The position numbers were made by a program, and so were the translations under genes. The notes under the pieces were generated by a model that saw nothing but the letters and a program-made list of their open reading frames with translations, made no database searches and was not told where the DNA came from. Of a stretch of 64,000 nt of DNA, positions 18,722 to 27,659 are shown piece by piece. Position 1 is the stretch's first letter. Every line of letters starts with the position of its first letter. Source of the stretch: Solobacterium sp. UBA3691 (GTDB lineage Bacteria > Bacillota_I > Bacilli_A > Erysipelotrichales > Erysipelotrichaceae); assembly GCA_002372175.1 (NCBI GenBank), contig DFIS01000055.1:77268-141267 (forward strand), given 5' to 3'.

Positions 18722-19232
18722 ATGAATCATACTGAGTACTCTTATATCTTTGTGCATGGTCTTTCAGGCTGGGGCAGATACGATGCTCAGTATGCGCGTA
18801 TGCCGTACTGGGGCATGCGTAACGGCGACCTGATCAAACATCTGAATGATAACGGATACCATGCATATGCGGCCTCTGTTGCCCCGAGAGGAAGTGCCTG
18901 GGACAGAGTCTGTGAACTCTATGCACAGTTGACCGGTACGATTACAGACTACGGCAAGGCCCACAGAGAGAAATACGGACATGCCCGTTACGGGAAGGAC
19001 TTCTCTGCAGATTCGCTGATCCCGGTATGGGATAAACAGCATCCCCTGGTGCTGCCGCCGGCTTTCGGCACTGATGTCGAGAGGCAACACCCCTGTTCAG
19101 GATGGCAGAGACAGCTGTGATTATGCGCCGTTTGACATGCATATTGATGAGGCAGACAGACTGAACCGGAAGCTGTCGGTATCTTCGGATATCTACTACT
19201 TCTCCATTCCCTGCAGTGCTTCCGCAAAGAAA
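18722..19232 (+). pseudogene. Secreted-type lipase remnant, internally deleted and frameshifted
   Basis: From ATG 18722 (GGAGA upstream) the frame reads YIFVHGLSGWGRYDAQYARM and YGKAHREKYGHARYGKDFS, typical of the N-terminal half of staphylococcal/Geobacillus-type lipases. It stops at 19118. After about 19050 the other frame carries on with lipase-like APFDMHIDEADRLNRKLSV and IYYFSIP until about 19232. The stretch that should carry the G-H-S-x-G nucleophile elbow is missing, so an internal deletion and frameshift have killed the enzyme. There is no signal peptide. The 3' part ends abruptly in antisense comFA sequence. Confidence 0.75.
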
Positions 19233-19695
19233 CCTGGGTTGTGCAGACAATCAGATCACCATCGGTCTCCTGCGTATATCCGCCGCAGACTGCTGTCACC
19301 TTCGCTTTCGGAAACCAGCCGGCAAGGCGTTCCCGCAGTTCCAGTACTACCTGCCTGCGGGGGATGGCAAAGCATACCTTCCTACGCTGCGCCAGCATAG
19401 CGGCAATGGAACGGGCAACCAGCTCCGTCTTGCCTGCTCCGCACACACAGTACAGCAGTACGTCGCTGTCCTGGATGAAAGACGCACACTGCTCAGAGAC
19501 GGTCTGCTGTTCCGGTGTGAGCGGATACTGCAGTGCATACTCTTCACTGCCTTCCTGTACATCCTGCAGCTTCACTGGTGCAGTATCCTCCTCCAGCATC
19601 ATCCTCCCGAAGGAGATGCATCTGCGGCAGTACCAGCCGCGGGATCCTTTGTATAAAAACGTTTCATCCGTATTCAGGCATCTGGGACATTGCAT
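19233..19695 (-). pseudogene. comFA: comFA-like DNA helicase, N-terminal remnant
   Basis: Starting at ATG 19695 (AGGGAGGT upstream), about 154 residues match the N-terminal part of the late competence helicase ComFA. There is a zinc cluster (CPRC ... CRRC), then PLTPEQQTVSEQCASF, Walker A VCGAGKTE, motif Ia FAIPRRQVV and DLIVCTTQ. ComFA should continue for some 300 residues with a DE-x-D box, but the frame passes at about 19233 into the antisense of the lipase remnant. The protein therefore lacks most ATPase motifs. Intact ComFA drives DNA uptake; a comFC partner is not visible. Confidence 0.8.
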
Positions 19696-19856
19696 ACCGT
19701 ACCTCCCTGTTTTCCTGTTATACGAAGAAAGGGTACAGAATCGATGCGGAGCACAAGAAAAAGGGCCGTTTTCATAGTTGTTTCCATATCTGATACCTGT
19801 ATCGTGTACATCAAAGAACACAACCATGCTGCAATACTATTGACTGCGTTTTAAAG

Positions 19857-19898
19857 CATAAAAAAGCAGTCATAGAACAGATTCTGTTCTATGACTGC
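19857..19898 (-). terminator. Strong terminator of the molybdenum operon
   Basis: GCAGTCATAGAACAG (19866-19880) pairs perfectly with CTGTTCTATGACTGC (19884-19898), a 15-bp stem with a 3-nt loop. On the minus strand it is followed by a run of six T. It lies 6 bp after the last gene of the operon. Confidence 0.92.
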
Positions 19899-19904
19899 AT
19901 ATAT

Positions 19905-20819
19905 TTACTCTTCCGCGAAGATCTCTTTTTCAGATACACACTCTTTCTTCAGCCGCCCTACAAGGGTTTCCAGTGCGGCTACGGCATGAGGACGTATATC
20001 CGCTCCGATCAGAACCATCATGATGTCATCACCAACCTGAAGCAGACCTTCATTCAGCCATACCTTCACACAGTAGACTCCTTCCATCTGTCTGGTTTCA
20101 GTGATTAACTGTTCAGCCTTTTCCGCGTCATAACTGAAATGCATACCAACGACTGCCTTCGCGCTGTCGTCATGATCACGTACTTTTTTCCTGGCTGTCG
20201 CGCGTACAATACCGTTATGAATGAGATACATACCGACTTGATCCGCATCCGGCTGCCGCTTCGCCTCTGACAGCCAGGCATCCGCAGAAGGTTTAGTGCT
20301 TCCTGCTTTGTCTGCCGGTACTGCGCAATCCGCTGATCCGCCGGACATCAGCATATCCACACCATGTTTAAGAGCATCCATAACTGCAGATATATTCTCC
20401 AGTGCTGCCTTCGGGCTTCCCGGCAGATTTACGATCAATGTCTGTCCCCGGATGACCGCTGTTTCCCTGGACAGACATCCGCGCGGTGTGATCCGCATGC
20501 TTTCTGCCCGCATGGCTTCCGGTATTCCCGGAGCCAGACGTTCCGCAACCGAGAGCGCTGCTTCAGGCGTGATGTCACGGGGAGAGAATCCTGTTCCTCC
20601 GGTAGTCAGTACCAGGCTTGCTTTGATTTCCTCTGCACATCTCAGTAATTCTGCCCTGATCCGTTCAAAATCATCCGGTACGATGACGGTATAGACTACC
20701 TGCCATCCCTTCTCTGCCAGCATTCTGCATAGTGCCGGACCACTGGTGTCTTCCCTCTCTCCGCGGTAACCTCTATCACTGACTGTTATGACTGCTGCAG
20801 TATACTTTTTTTCACTCAT
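19905..20819 (-). CDS. MogA - MoaE-like fusion, molybdopterin biosynthesis
   Basis: A 304-residue two-domain protein. Residues 1-165 are MogA/MoaB-like: AAVITVSDRGYRGEREDTSG, LVLTTGGTGFSPRDITPEA and VNLPGSPKAA, which adenylylate molybdopterin. Residues about 175-304 resemble the MoaE-like proteins of clostridial Mo clusters: GMYLIHNGIVRATARKKVRD, VGMHFSYDAEKAE, VKVWLNEGLLQVGDDIMMVL. The classical MoaE ending with P-x-W-K-K-E is not seen; the C-terminus reads KKECVSEKEIF instead. Its start overlaps the MoaC stop by 8 bp. MoaE makes molybdopterin with the MoaD sulfur carrier, but no moaD gene is visible here. Confidence 0.85.
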   Translation of the reverse strand: MSEKKYTAAVITVSDRGYRGEREDTSGPALCRMLAEKGWQVVYTVIVPDDFERIRAELLRCAEEIKASLVLTTGGTGFSPRDITPEAALSVAERLAPGIPEAMRAESMRITPRGCLSRETAVIRGQTLIVNLPGSPKAALENISAVMDALKHGVDMLMSGGSADCAVPADKAGSTKPSADAWLSEAKRQPDADQVGMYLIHNGIVRATARKKVRDHDDSAKAVVGMHFSYDAEKAEQLITETRQMEGVYCVKVWLNEGLLQVGDDIMMVLIGADIRPHAVAALETLVGRLKKECVSEKEIFAEE

Positions 20820-21789
20820 CGTTCTGCTCCTCTATGACATAATCTCCGTGAATGCCGCCGGTTTTTTTCAAGAGACGGATATCGGCAATCACCATATCTT
20901 TCTGTACCGCTTTACACATATCGTAGACCGTCAGCGCAGCACAGCTGACTGCTGTCAGCACTTCCATTTCCACACCAGTCTTTCCCACGCAGGAAGCTTC
21001 CGCTTCAATCTCCACAGATCTTCTGGATTCATCCAGGGAGAGACGCAGATCTATACCGTTCAGAGGAACCGGATGACACATGGGGATCCAGTCAGGTGTA
21101 TGCTTCGCCGCCATGATTCCGGCAATCTGTGCAACGGTCAGGACATCTCCTTTTTTCATTCCACCGGATTGAATCAACCGGAACGTTTCTTCATTGACCA
21201 GAACTCTGCCTGCAGCTGCAGCGGTACGTTTTGTCTGATCTTTATCCCCGACATCTACCATGCGTGCCCGGCCTTGATCATTGAAGTGTGTAAAATCACT
21301 GTGCATTTTCTCTGCCTCCTTCATGATAAACTCTGCCACTCCCTGAACCTCTTCCAAAGAGAAACAAGGAATGCTCATCCCGTGCAATGCTTCATCTGTT
21401 ACGATTGCCATGTAGTTTTCTGCTGTCTCAGGCAAAGAAGTGCCGGCAGTGGTTCTGTATATGCCTATACGAGGAACAGACGCATGCTTGAAACCTTCCA
21501 CCAGTATCAGATCCACATCGGATATCATTCCGATACATGCTTCCAGATCCATAGCATTCTGAATCATCTGCACAGTTTTATCCGGAGAAGTGATCAGGAC
21601 CCGGTCTGCGCCTGCCTGTACAAACCGGTATGTATCTTTCCCGGGCCGGTCAATCTCAAAACCATGACCGTCATGCTTGATTACGCCAACACGCAGTCCG
21701 CCTGCCTTCAGGATAGGAATGATCTTTTCCAGCAGGGTTGTCTTTCCTGTCCCGGAATAACCTGAAAAACCGATCACTGGTATATTCAT
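20812..21789 (-). CDS. MobB - MoaC fusion
   Basis: A 325-residue fusion. Residues about 1-160 are MobB, a GTP-binding Mo cofactor adaptor: Walker A FSGYSGTGKTTLLEKI, GVIKHDGHGFEID and VEGFKHASVPRIG. Residues about 165-325 are MoaC, cyclic pyranopterin monophosphate synthase: ARMVDVGDKDQTKRTA, PMCHPVPL, KTGVEMEVLTAVS and MCKAVQKDMVIADIRLL with its catalytic Lys. The two parts work at different steps, so the fusion probably reflects expression balance. GGAT upstream of ATG 21789, 3 bp after moaA. Confidence 0.92.
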   Translation of the reverse strand: MNIPVIGFSGYSGTGKTTLLEKIIPILKAGGLRVGVIKHDGHGFEIDRPGKDTYRFVQAGADRVLITSPDKTVQMIQNAMDLEACIGMISDVDLILVEGFKHASVPRIGIYRTTAGTSLPETAENYMAIVTDEALHGMSIPCFSLEEVQGVAEFIMKEAEKMHSDFTHFNDQGRARMVDVGDKDQTKRTAAAAGRVLVNEETFRLIQSGGMKKGDVLTVAQIAGIMAAKHTPDWIPMCHPVPLNGIDLRLSLDESRRSVEIEAEASCVGKTGVEMEVLTAVSCAALTVYDMCKAVQKDMVIADIRLLKKTGGIHGDYVIEEQNDE

Positions 21790-21791
21790 TG

Positions 21792-22739
21792 TTATCCTCC
21801 GACTCTGTTCATACTGCGCTCCGATTCACTTCTTTGTACAGCGCTCAGCGGACCATGACGCTTCGGTTTCTCCATAATTGCCCGGTAAATCTGTTCGCGC
21901 ATCCCTTCTTCGTTCAGCCCCTTGATGGATATCTCTTCAGAGGAGAGCAGACATGGTTTCAGCTTACCGTCAGCCGTCAGACGAATCCTGCTGCAGGAAG
22001 CGCAGAAATGCTGGCTGACCGGGGTAATCAAGCCGATTCTTCCTGCTGCTCCGGGCAAACGGTACATCTTCGCGACCCCTTCTTCCTGCTCATACACTGC
22101 TTCAGGAAGCGCATCCAGTACTGCTGCAGCTGAAACGTAACAGTCCTGTCCAAGTCCTGTATTGCCTGCGGTAGGCATCAGTTCGATAAAACGGACATCC
22201 AGAGGATATTTCACAGTCAGCTCTGCCAGAAAGCCGATCTCGTCCGTATTGTACCCTCCGATCAGTACGGTATTGATCTTAATCTTCCTGAATCCCGTAC
22301 GAAGAGCCCGCTCAATTCCCTGCAGGACATTCTCCAGCTGACCGCCTCTGGTCATCAGCCTGTATTTTTTCGGATCCAGTGTATCCAGACTGACATTGAT
22401 TCTTTGGATTCCTGCTTCCAGCAAGGCATCCGCATATTGTGCAAGCCTTGTACCGTTGGTCGTCATCACGGTTTCGGTGATTCCCGGGATTTGTGAGATG
22501 CTGCGGCATATCGGAATGATCTCCGGATGGATCAAAGGCTCACCGCCGGTAATTCTCACTTTCGTGATGCCCAGTTCCGCCGCTGCCCTGACTGCCATGA
22601 CCATCTCTTCCTTCGTCATCATTTCTTCGCGGCAGGGTCCGGACCCCTCTTCCGGCATACAGTACCGGCACCGGAGATTACACTGTTCAGTCACAGAGAG
22701 ACGAAGATAGTCAATGGAACGGTTATAGAGGTCTTTCAT
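21792..22739 (-). CDS. moaA: GTP 3',8-cyclase MoaA
   Basis: A 315-residue radical SAM enzyme for the first step of Moco synthesis. The SAM cluster motif is CNLRCRYC near residue 25, ITGGEPL binds SAM, the second iron-sulfur cluster is given by CASCSRIRL and the later KPCL, and the protein ends in the family-typical Gly-Gly. I set the start at ATG 22739 with GGAAGG upstream; 16 further upstream codons overlap the neighbouring gene. It lies 2 bp after the MoeA-like gene and 3 bp before the MobB-MoaC fusion. Confidence 0.95.
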   Translation of the reverse strand: MKDLYNRSIDYLRLSVTEQCNLRCRYCMPEEGSGPCREEMMTKEEMVMAVRAAAELGITKVRITGGEPLIHPEIIPICRSISQIPGITETVMTTNGTRLAQYADALLEAGIQRINVSLDTLDPKKYRLMTRGGQLENVLQGIERALRTGFRKIKINTVLIGGYNTDEIGFLAELTVKYPLDVRFIELMPTAGNTGLGQDCYVSAAAVLDALPEAVYEQEEGVAKMYRLPGAAGRIGLITPVSQHFCASCSRIRLTADGKLKPCLLSSEEISIKGLNEEGMREQIYRAIMEKPKRHGPLSAVQRSESERSMNRVGG

Positions 22740-22741
22740 AT

Positions 22742-23758
22742 CTAATACCTTCCGAATGTGCAGTTGGGGAAGTGGCATGTCCGGCATAGCTGGCAGAGTC
22801 CTCCGTCCCCAAGCCTGGTCAGGTCTTCTCCGGTAATCTTCAAACCGCTGAAGATCTGGGGCAGAAGTACATCAAATACGGTTGTCGGCTGGCTGATGGC
22901 AGCACCGGGAACACCGATCACAGGAATATCCCCGAGATATCCGACAAGGGTCATGTTTCCGGGCTGGCTGGGCACACCGTAACGTACAATCCTGCATCCC
23001 AGATCATGGATTGCAACAGGAGTAACATCATCCGGATCAACCGACATCCCGCCCGCAAAGATCAGGAAATCCGCTCCGTCATCCAGCAGCTTCCGTGCTG
23101 TATTCACCAGCATATCCCGGTCGTCATCACAGATCACAGCATCGGTGATCGTACATGGCCAGGACTGCAGTTTGGCACGGACTACAGGTTCAAATCTATC
23201 CTTGATTCTTCCGGAGTAGATTTCCGATCCTGTAATGATCACACCAGCCTTCAATGGATGATACGGAAGCAGATCAAACAGAGTTCTGCCTTCGCATAGA
23301 GCTTCCGCCTCAAGAATCTGCTGCTCCTGTGTTGCCAGCGGTACGATCCGCATAGATACAAACCGCATTCCTGCTTTGACAGGATAATGATCCGGAAGCG
23401 TAGAAATGGTCAGGTCACCGATGGAATTGATTTTCGTCAGAAGTTCCGTATCCACACGAAACATACCGTCAATATCCGCAATCAGCTGCATCTTTCCTTC
23501 GACCGGTCCTGTATAGTGCGCTCCTTTGACAGGTGCCATGGCAGCCATACGCCTTGCAGCATCTTCTTCGTGGATCTCTCCGGCATCCGGTTCCCAGATA
23601 TAGACCATACGCTTGCCGATATCCAGCATATGCGGGATATCCTCTTTCGTAATTACATGCCCGCGCCGGAAAGCAGCTCCTTTAAACCCATCCTTCATTT
23701 CCGTCAGATCATGACAGAGTGTCATGCCCACAGCATCTTCTACATATACTTTTTTCAT
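22742..23758 (-). CDS. MoeA-like molybdopterin-binding protein
   Basis: A 338-residue protein. The N-terminus VEDAVGMTLCHDLTEM resembles the start of MoeA. The C-terminal half contains the MogA/MoeA fold: GVIITGSEIYSGRIKDRFEP, LIFAGGMSVDPDDVTPVA and GVPGAAISQPTTVFDVLLP. The tail CQLCRTCHFPNCTFGRY is Cys-rich and typical for this subgroup found beside molybdenum hydroxylase genes in clostridia. Its exact step is unclear; binding of molybdopterin and a role in Mo insertion or cofactor maturation is inferred. A full MoeA is encoded next to it, so it is not simply a duplicate. Confidence 0.85.
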   Translation of the reverse strand: MKKVYVEDAVGMTLCHDLTEMKDGFKGAAFRRGHVITKEDIPHMLDIGKRMVYIWEPDAGEIHEEDAARRMAAMAPVKGAHYTGPVEGKMQLIADIDGMFRVDTELLTKINSIGDLTISTLPDHYPVKAGMRFVSMRIVPLATQEQQILEAEALCEGRTLFDLLPYHPLKAGVIITGSEIYSGRIKDRFEPVVRAKLQSWPCTITDAVICDDDRDMLVNTARKLLDDGADFLIFAGGMSVDPDDVTPVAIHDLGCRIVRYGVPSQPGNMTLVGYLGDIPVIGVPGAAISQPTTVFDVLLPQIFSGLKITGEDLTRLGDGGLCQLCRTCHFPNCTFGRY

Positions 23759-23770
23759 TCTTCCACTCTC

Positions 23771-24982
23771 CTACAGCTGGATTCCCTCAAGTACACTGCC
23801 GACATTCTGCGGACCGCTTCCTGCCGGTACAAGAACAAACGCTTCACATCCGATCATCCCGGACAGCATGACATTTCCCTGCCCGTCGGAACGGATGAAT
23901 CTGACTCTGCCGTCCCGGATATCGAGGTAACCGCGGAGAAACCGGTCTGTACCACTTTTCTTATGAAACTCCTGAGCAAGGACAGCGGAAAATGTTCTCG
24001 GGAGTACATCCTTCTTCCCGCACATCTTCCGGATTGCCGGCAATGCACATACGCACAACTGCGTCATCGCAGATGCAGGATTGCCGGACAGGCCCAGAAT
24101 CAGTTTCCTGTCTCGGATTCCGTAAGCACAGGCCATTCCCGGTTTCATCCTGACACCGCGGATGAGGATCTCCGCACCTGCCTGTTCCATCGCCTGCGGT
24201 GTAAAATCATGATCACCGACAGATACTCCTCCTGTGATAATCACCGCATCACAGGAATCCAGTCCTTCTCTCAGCATTGAAGTAATCTCCTGCAAATCAT
24301 CCTTTATGGAACCGAGATAGTGTACATCACAGCCTTCTTTCTGTAAAAACGCGGTAACCGCAAAACGGCTGCTGTTATAGATCTGTCCGTCTTTCCGTTC
24401 TTCTCCCGGTTCAGCTAATTCACTGCCTGTAGAGATAAGACCGACTGCAGGCTTCCGGAACACTTCTGCTTCTGTGTATCCCTGGCCTGCCAGAACTCCG
24501 AGAACTCCGGCATCGATTACAGTCCCTGCTATCGCCAATTCTGTTCCGGCAACGACATCTTCACCGCGCCGCACCACGTTATCTCCCTGACGTACAGGGT
24601 GAAACAGGGTAACGGTATCTTCGGTAAATGTGGTTCTTTCAAAGTTGATCACACAATCTGCGCCTTCCGGAATTCTGGCGCCGGTCATCAGATGAACCGC
24701 CTGTCCGTGAGTGATCTTCAACGCACGGTCTTCCGCGTATACCGTACCAATCACACTTAATGTTACAGGCGTTTCCGGCGTTGCTTTCTGTGTATCTGAC
24801 GCGATGAATGCGTATCCGTCGTAGGCAGAACGGTCAAACGCAGGTACATCTTCCCGTGCTTTCAGGTCAAACGCAATAACCCTTCCTGTACAATGTTCAA
24901 GATCCGCACTCTCCGTATCTGCAGGTACTGCGCTGTTCAGCAGGATTTCTCTCGCTTCTTTCCAGCTGGTATTCTTAATCAT
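23771..24982 (-). CDS. moeA: Molybdopterin molybdotransferase MoeA
   Basis: A 403-residue protein with the usual MoeA order: N-terminal domain with DVPAFDRSAYDGYAF, IPEGADCVINFE, RRGEDVVAGTELA, then GVLAGQGYTEAEVFRKPAVG and STGSELAEPG. The central fold has IITGGVSVGDHDFTP and ILGLSGNPASAMTQ, and a C-terminal barrel follows. MoeA inserts molybdate into adenylylated molybdopterin. AAAGGAT precedes ATG 24982; the gene is 4 bp after modC and 12 bp before the MoeA-like gene, all one operon. Confidence 0.94.
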   Translation of the reverse strand: MIKNTSWKEAREILLNSAVPADTESADLEHCTGRVIAFDLKAREDVPAFDRSAYDGYAFIASDTQKATPETPVTLSVIGTVYAEDRALKITHGQAVHLMTGARIPEGADCVINFERTTFTEDTVTLFHPVRQGDNVVRRGEDVVAGTELAIAGTVIDAGVLGVLAGQGYTEAEVFRKPAVGLISTGSELAEPGEERKDGQIYNSSRFAVTAFLQKEGCDVHYLGSIKDDLQEITSMLREGLDSCDAVIITGGVSVGDHDFTPQAMEQAGAEILIRGVRMKPGMACAYGIRDRKLILGLSGNPASAMTQLCVCALPAIRKMCGKKDVLPRTFSAVLAQEFHKKSGTDRFLRGYLDIRDGRVRFIRSDGQGNVMLSGMIGCEAFVLVPAGSGPQNVGSVLEGIQL

Positions 24983-24986
24983 GAGC

Positions 24987-26030
24987 TTATCCTTTCAACT
25001 GCAGGATCCTATCCGCAGGTATATGAATCGTGATCTGTTCTGCCCGGTGTTCCTGCCAGAAGTTTTTACTGATTTCCCAGGCAAGCGGCACGGAGGTATC
25101 CGGTGCTTCCGCCGGATGAAGCAGTACGGTATAGGTGAGAGGATTCTCCGCAACTCCTTCGACATCGCACAGGAACGTATTTTCTCCTTCTCCCGGTTGT
25201 ATCGCATTCGTACGAAGTCCCAGGCCATCAGTCTCGTCTCGTACCGGCAGACACAGTGTTATGCCCCAGTCTTCCGCCAGGATATGTGTCCGGTCAACGA
25301 CCCGGGCGGAAGATACGTTCTTACAGCCGGTAAGCAGACATGCCTGGTTTGTACAGGGTGAGGAGAAGACTTCATCACGTGATCCAATGAGTTCGATTCT
25401 TCCTTCATTGAGAATTGCCACACGGTCAGCCATCCGGTAGACTTCATCCCGGTCATGAGAGACCAGGAGTACAGTTTTTCCGAATTCCCGGATAATTCCG
25501 CGTACTTCCTGTTCAATCCGGAAGCGCAGATGACTGTCCAGTGCTGCAAATGGTTCATCCAGCATCAGGATCTCCGGAGAGCCTACAAGTATACGCGCCA
25601 GCGCGGTACGCTGCTGCTGGCCGCCGGATAGCTGTGAAGGTAACCGGTTTTCCAGTTTTGCAATGCCCAGTGTCTCCAGAACATCTCTGATTGCTTTTTC
25701 CTGTTGGGACTTGTTCCTGATCTTTTTGGCGCCGCACATCACATTCTGATAGACCGTCATCTGCGGAAACAGCGCGTAATTTTGAAACATCAGACCGATA
25801 TTTCTTTCCTGCGGACGGAGATTGATTCCTTTGGAAGAGTCAAAGATCGTTCTCCCGTTCAGCACGATGATTCCCCGGTCCGGTTTTTCAACGCCGGCAA
25901 TACACCGCAGAGTAACACTCTTTCCGCTGCCGGAAGCACCCAGCAGTGCCAATGTTTCATCACCGGCCTCAAAATCTGACTGCAGTGTGAAATCCTTATA
26001 CTTTTTTTCGATATGCACAATCAGACTCAT
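24987..26030 (-). CDS. modC: Molybdate ABC transporter ATP-binding protein ModC
   Basis: A 347-residue ABC ATPase: Walker A GASGSGKS, signature LSGGQQQRTALARIL, Walker B ILMLDEPFAALD and switch His in LLVSHDRDE. The C-terminal about 120 residues are a TOBE-like regulatory extension, expected in ModC. It lies 6 bp after modB. With the permease and binding protein it makes a complete molybdate importer at the cytoplasmic membrane. Confidence 0.92.
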   Translation of the reverse strand: MSLIVHIEKKYKDFTLQSDFEAGDETLALLGASGSGKSVTLRCIAGVEKPDRGIIVLNGRTIFDSSKGINLRPQERNIGLMFQNYALFPQMTVYQNVMCGAKKIRNKSQQEKAIRDVLETLGIAKLENRLPSQLSGGQQQRTALARILVGSPEILMLDEPFAALDSHLRFRIEQEVRGIIREFGKTVLLVSHDRDEVYRMADRVAILNEGRIELIGSRDEVFSSPCTNQACLLTGCKNVSSARVVDRTHILAEDWGITLCLPVRDETDGLGLRTNAIQPGEGENTFLCDVEGVAENPLTYTVLLHPAEAPDTSVPLAWEISKNFWQEHRAEQITIHIPADRILQLKG

Positions 26031-26036
26031 ACAGAC

Positions 26037-26705
26037 TTACCTGTTTCCGGCAGAATTCCTTTTTTCCAGATAGTTTACAGTCATGAGCACCACAAAAGAA
26101 ATCACCAGGTTAACCAGTACCCAGCGGAATGCCAGCGCATCATTGTTTGTCATCCACAGCTGATAGACAGTTGTGGAAACAGTTGCCGTACGTCCCGGCG
26201 TATACCCTGCAATCATACTGGTAGCTCCGTACTCACCCAATGCCCTGGCAAAAGCCAGTACCGTTCCTGCCAATATACCTGGACGGCAGTACGGCATACG
26301 GATCCGCCAGAAAATATAGGTATCCGATAAGCCAAGTGTTTTCCCTGCATACGCGAGAGATTCATCAAAGCTCTCAAAAGCACCTCTGCAGGTTCTGTAC
26401 ATCAGAGGGAAAATAACGACGGTCGTAGAGAATACCGCAGACCACCATGTCATAGTCAGACGAAGACCGAAATGATCCAGAAAGAATGATCCTACAGGTC
26501 TGCGCGGACCTAGTATACGCAGCAGTAAAAATCCCACGACAGTCGGAGGCAATACCAAAGGCAATGTCAGAATGACATCCAGTATGCCTTTCACCGTACG
26601 CGGTGTTCTGGCAATATAGTACGCAGACAGAATCCCCAGAATAAAAACCAGGACTGTACTGATCGCTGCAATACGTACAGAATTCCACAGGGGGAAGAGA
26701 TCCAT
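26037..26705 (-). CDS. modB: Molybdate ABC transporter permease ModB
   Basis: A 222-residue membrane protein with about five to six hydrophobic helices. PLVLPPTVVGFLLL is characteristic of ModB, and RALGEYGATSMIAGYTPG contains the EAA-loop-like segment that docks to the ATPase. The final segment VLVNLVISFVVLMTVNYLEK spans the membrane. It follows modA by 11 bp and precedes modC by 6 bp. Confidence 0.93.
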   Translation of the reverse strand: MDLFPLWNSVRIAAISTVLVFILGILSAYYIARTPRTVKGILDVILTLPLVLPPTVVGFLLLRILGPRRPVGSFFLDHFGLRLTMTWWSAVFSTTVVIFPLMYRTCRGAFESFDESLAYAGKTLGLSDTYIFWRIRMPYCRPGILAGTVLAFARALGEYGATSMIAGYTPGRTATVSTTVYQLWMTNNDALAFRWVLVNLVISFVVLMTVNYLEKRNSAGNR

Positions 26706-26716
26706 TTCCTGCTCCT

Positions 26717-27538
26717 TTATTTGCTCAGCGCTGTAAATCCTACGGACTCAAATACAGAGGAAGCTGTATCCGTCATCAGGAAATCCAGGTATTTACGCGC
26801 TTCTTCTTCAAGCTTGGTATTCTTCATCACCGCTGCCGGATAAATCACCTGTCCGCACATTTCCTTGGTGGCGGTATCCACGACTGTCAAATCGGCAGAG
26901 AACGCGTCTGTCGCATAGATGATACCGCAACTGACAGCACTCTCATCCACCTTCGCCGTGACATCCTTGACATTCATCCCATAAGTAATGACACCTGCGG
27001 ATGCCAGTGCATCTTCATCCAGGTTATAGTAAGTGAGGATCTTTTGGGTATACTGTCCAACCGGCACATCACTGTTGCCCATAGCCAGGAGAATATCCCC
27101 TTCCCGCAGTTTTTTCGCCAATGTATCATAGCTGTCGATTCCTGCCGGGTTTCCTTCCGGTACCGCAAGAGCAACTTTGTTTTCCAGGAGATTCACACGA
27201 GTTCCCTGCATGACAAAGTCAAGCTTATCTGTATTCACAGAAGCATCTGCGGAGATATCCAGCTGGTTCATCTGTTTTGGCGCGGCAGAGATAAATACAT
27301 CGCATTCCGCTCCGGATTCAATCTGAGTTTTCAGAGTTCCGGAAGAGTCGAATGTATAGACGATTTCAATATCCGGATGGTCTTTTTCATACACTCCTTT
27401 CAGTTCACTCAGTGTTTCTGTTAAGGAAGCAGCAGCAAACACAGTTAATTTCGTTTTTTCCTTCGGTTTACTGCACCCGGATAATACCAGCATAGCTGTA
27501 CAAACACACAAGAAGCTTTTCAACATTTTTTTCATCAT
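26717..27538 (-). CDS. modA: Molybdate-binding lipoprotein ModA
   Basis: A 273-residue substrate-binding protein starting at ATG 27538 (AAGGAAAACG upstream); the longer open frame runs into the riboswitch leader. The signal peptide ends in LVLSGC, a lipobox. LTVFAAASLTETLSEL is the ModA oxyanion-binding start, VYTFDSSGTLKTQIESGAEC and FISAAPKQM follow, as in the family, and IVYAT-type strands close the fold. It delivers molybdate to ModBC and is the first gene of the operon, directly behind the leader RNA. Confidence 0.94.
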   Translation of the reverse strand: MMKKMLKSFLCVCTAMLVLSGCSKPKEKTKLTVFAAASLTETLSELKGVYEKDHPDIEIVYTFDSSGTLKTQIESGAECDVFISAAPKQMNQLDISADASVNTDKLDFVMQGTRVNLLENKVALAVPEGNPAGIDSYDTLAKKLREGDILLAMGNSDVPVGQYTQKILTYYNLDEDALASAGVITYGMNVKDVTAKVDESAVSCGIIYATDAFSADLTVVDTATKEMCGQVIYPAAVMKNTKLEEEARKYLDFLMTDTASSVFESVGFTALSK

Positions 27539-27590
27539 CGTTTTCCTTTCTGATTGTAGTGCAGGACAACAGGCCGAAAACGGAAGCCGG

Positions 27591-27624
27591 CAAATAAAAT
27601 ACCGCGTACTGAAAAGGTACACGG
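27591..27624 (-). terminator. Attenuator in the molybdenum operon leader
   Basis: On the minus strand CCGTGTAC pairs with GTACGCGG (8 bp with one T-G pair, 7-nt loop), followed by TATTTTATTT. It lies between the aptamer-like RNA and modA, so it can act as a riboswitch-controlled terminator. Confidence 0.7.
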
Positions 27625-27659
27625 ATTCTGCGCACGATGAAAAATTTGCAGATCTGTCT

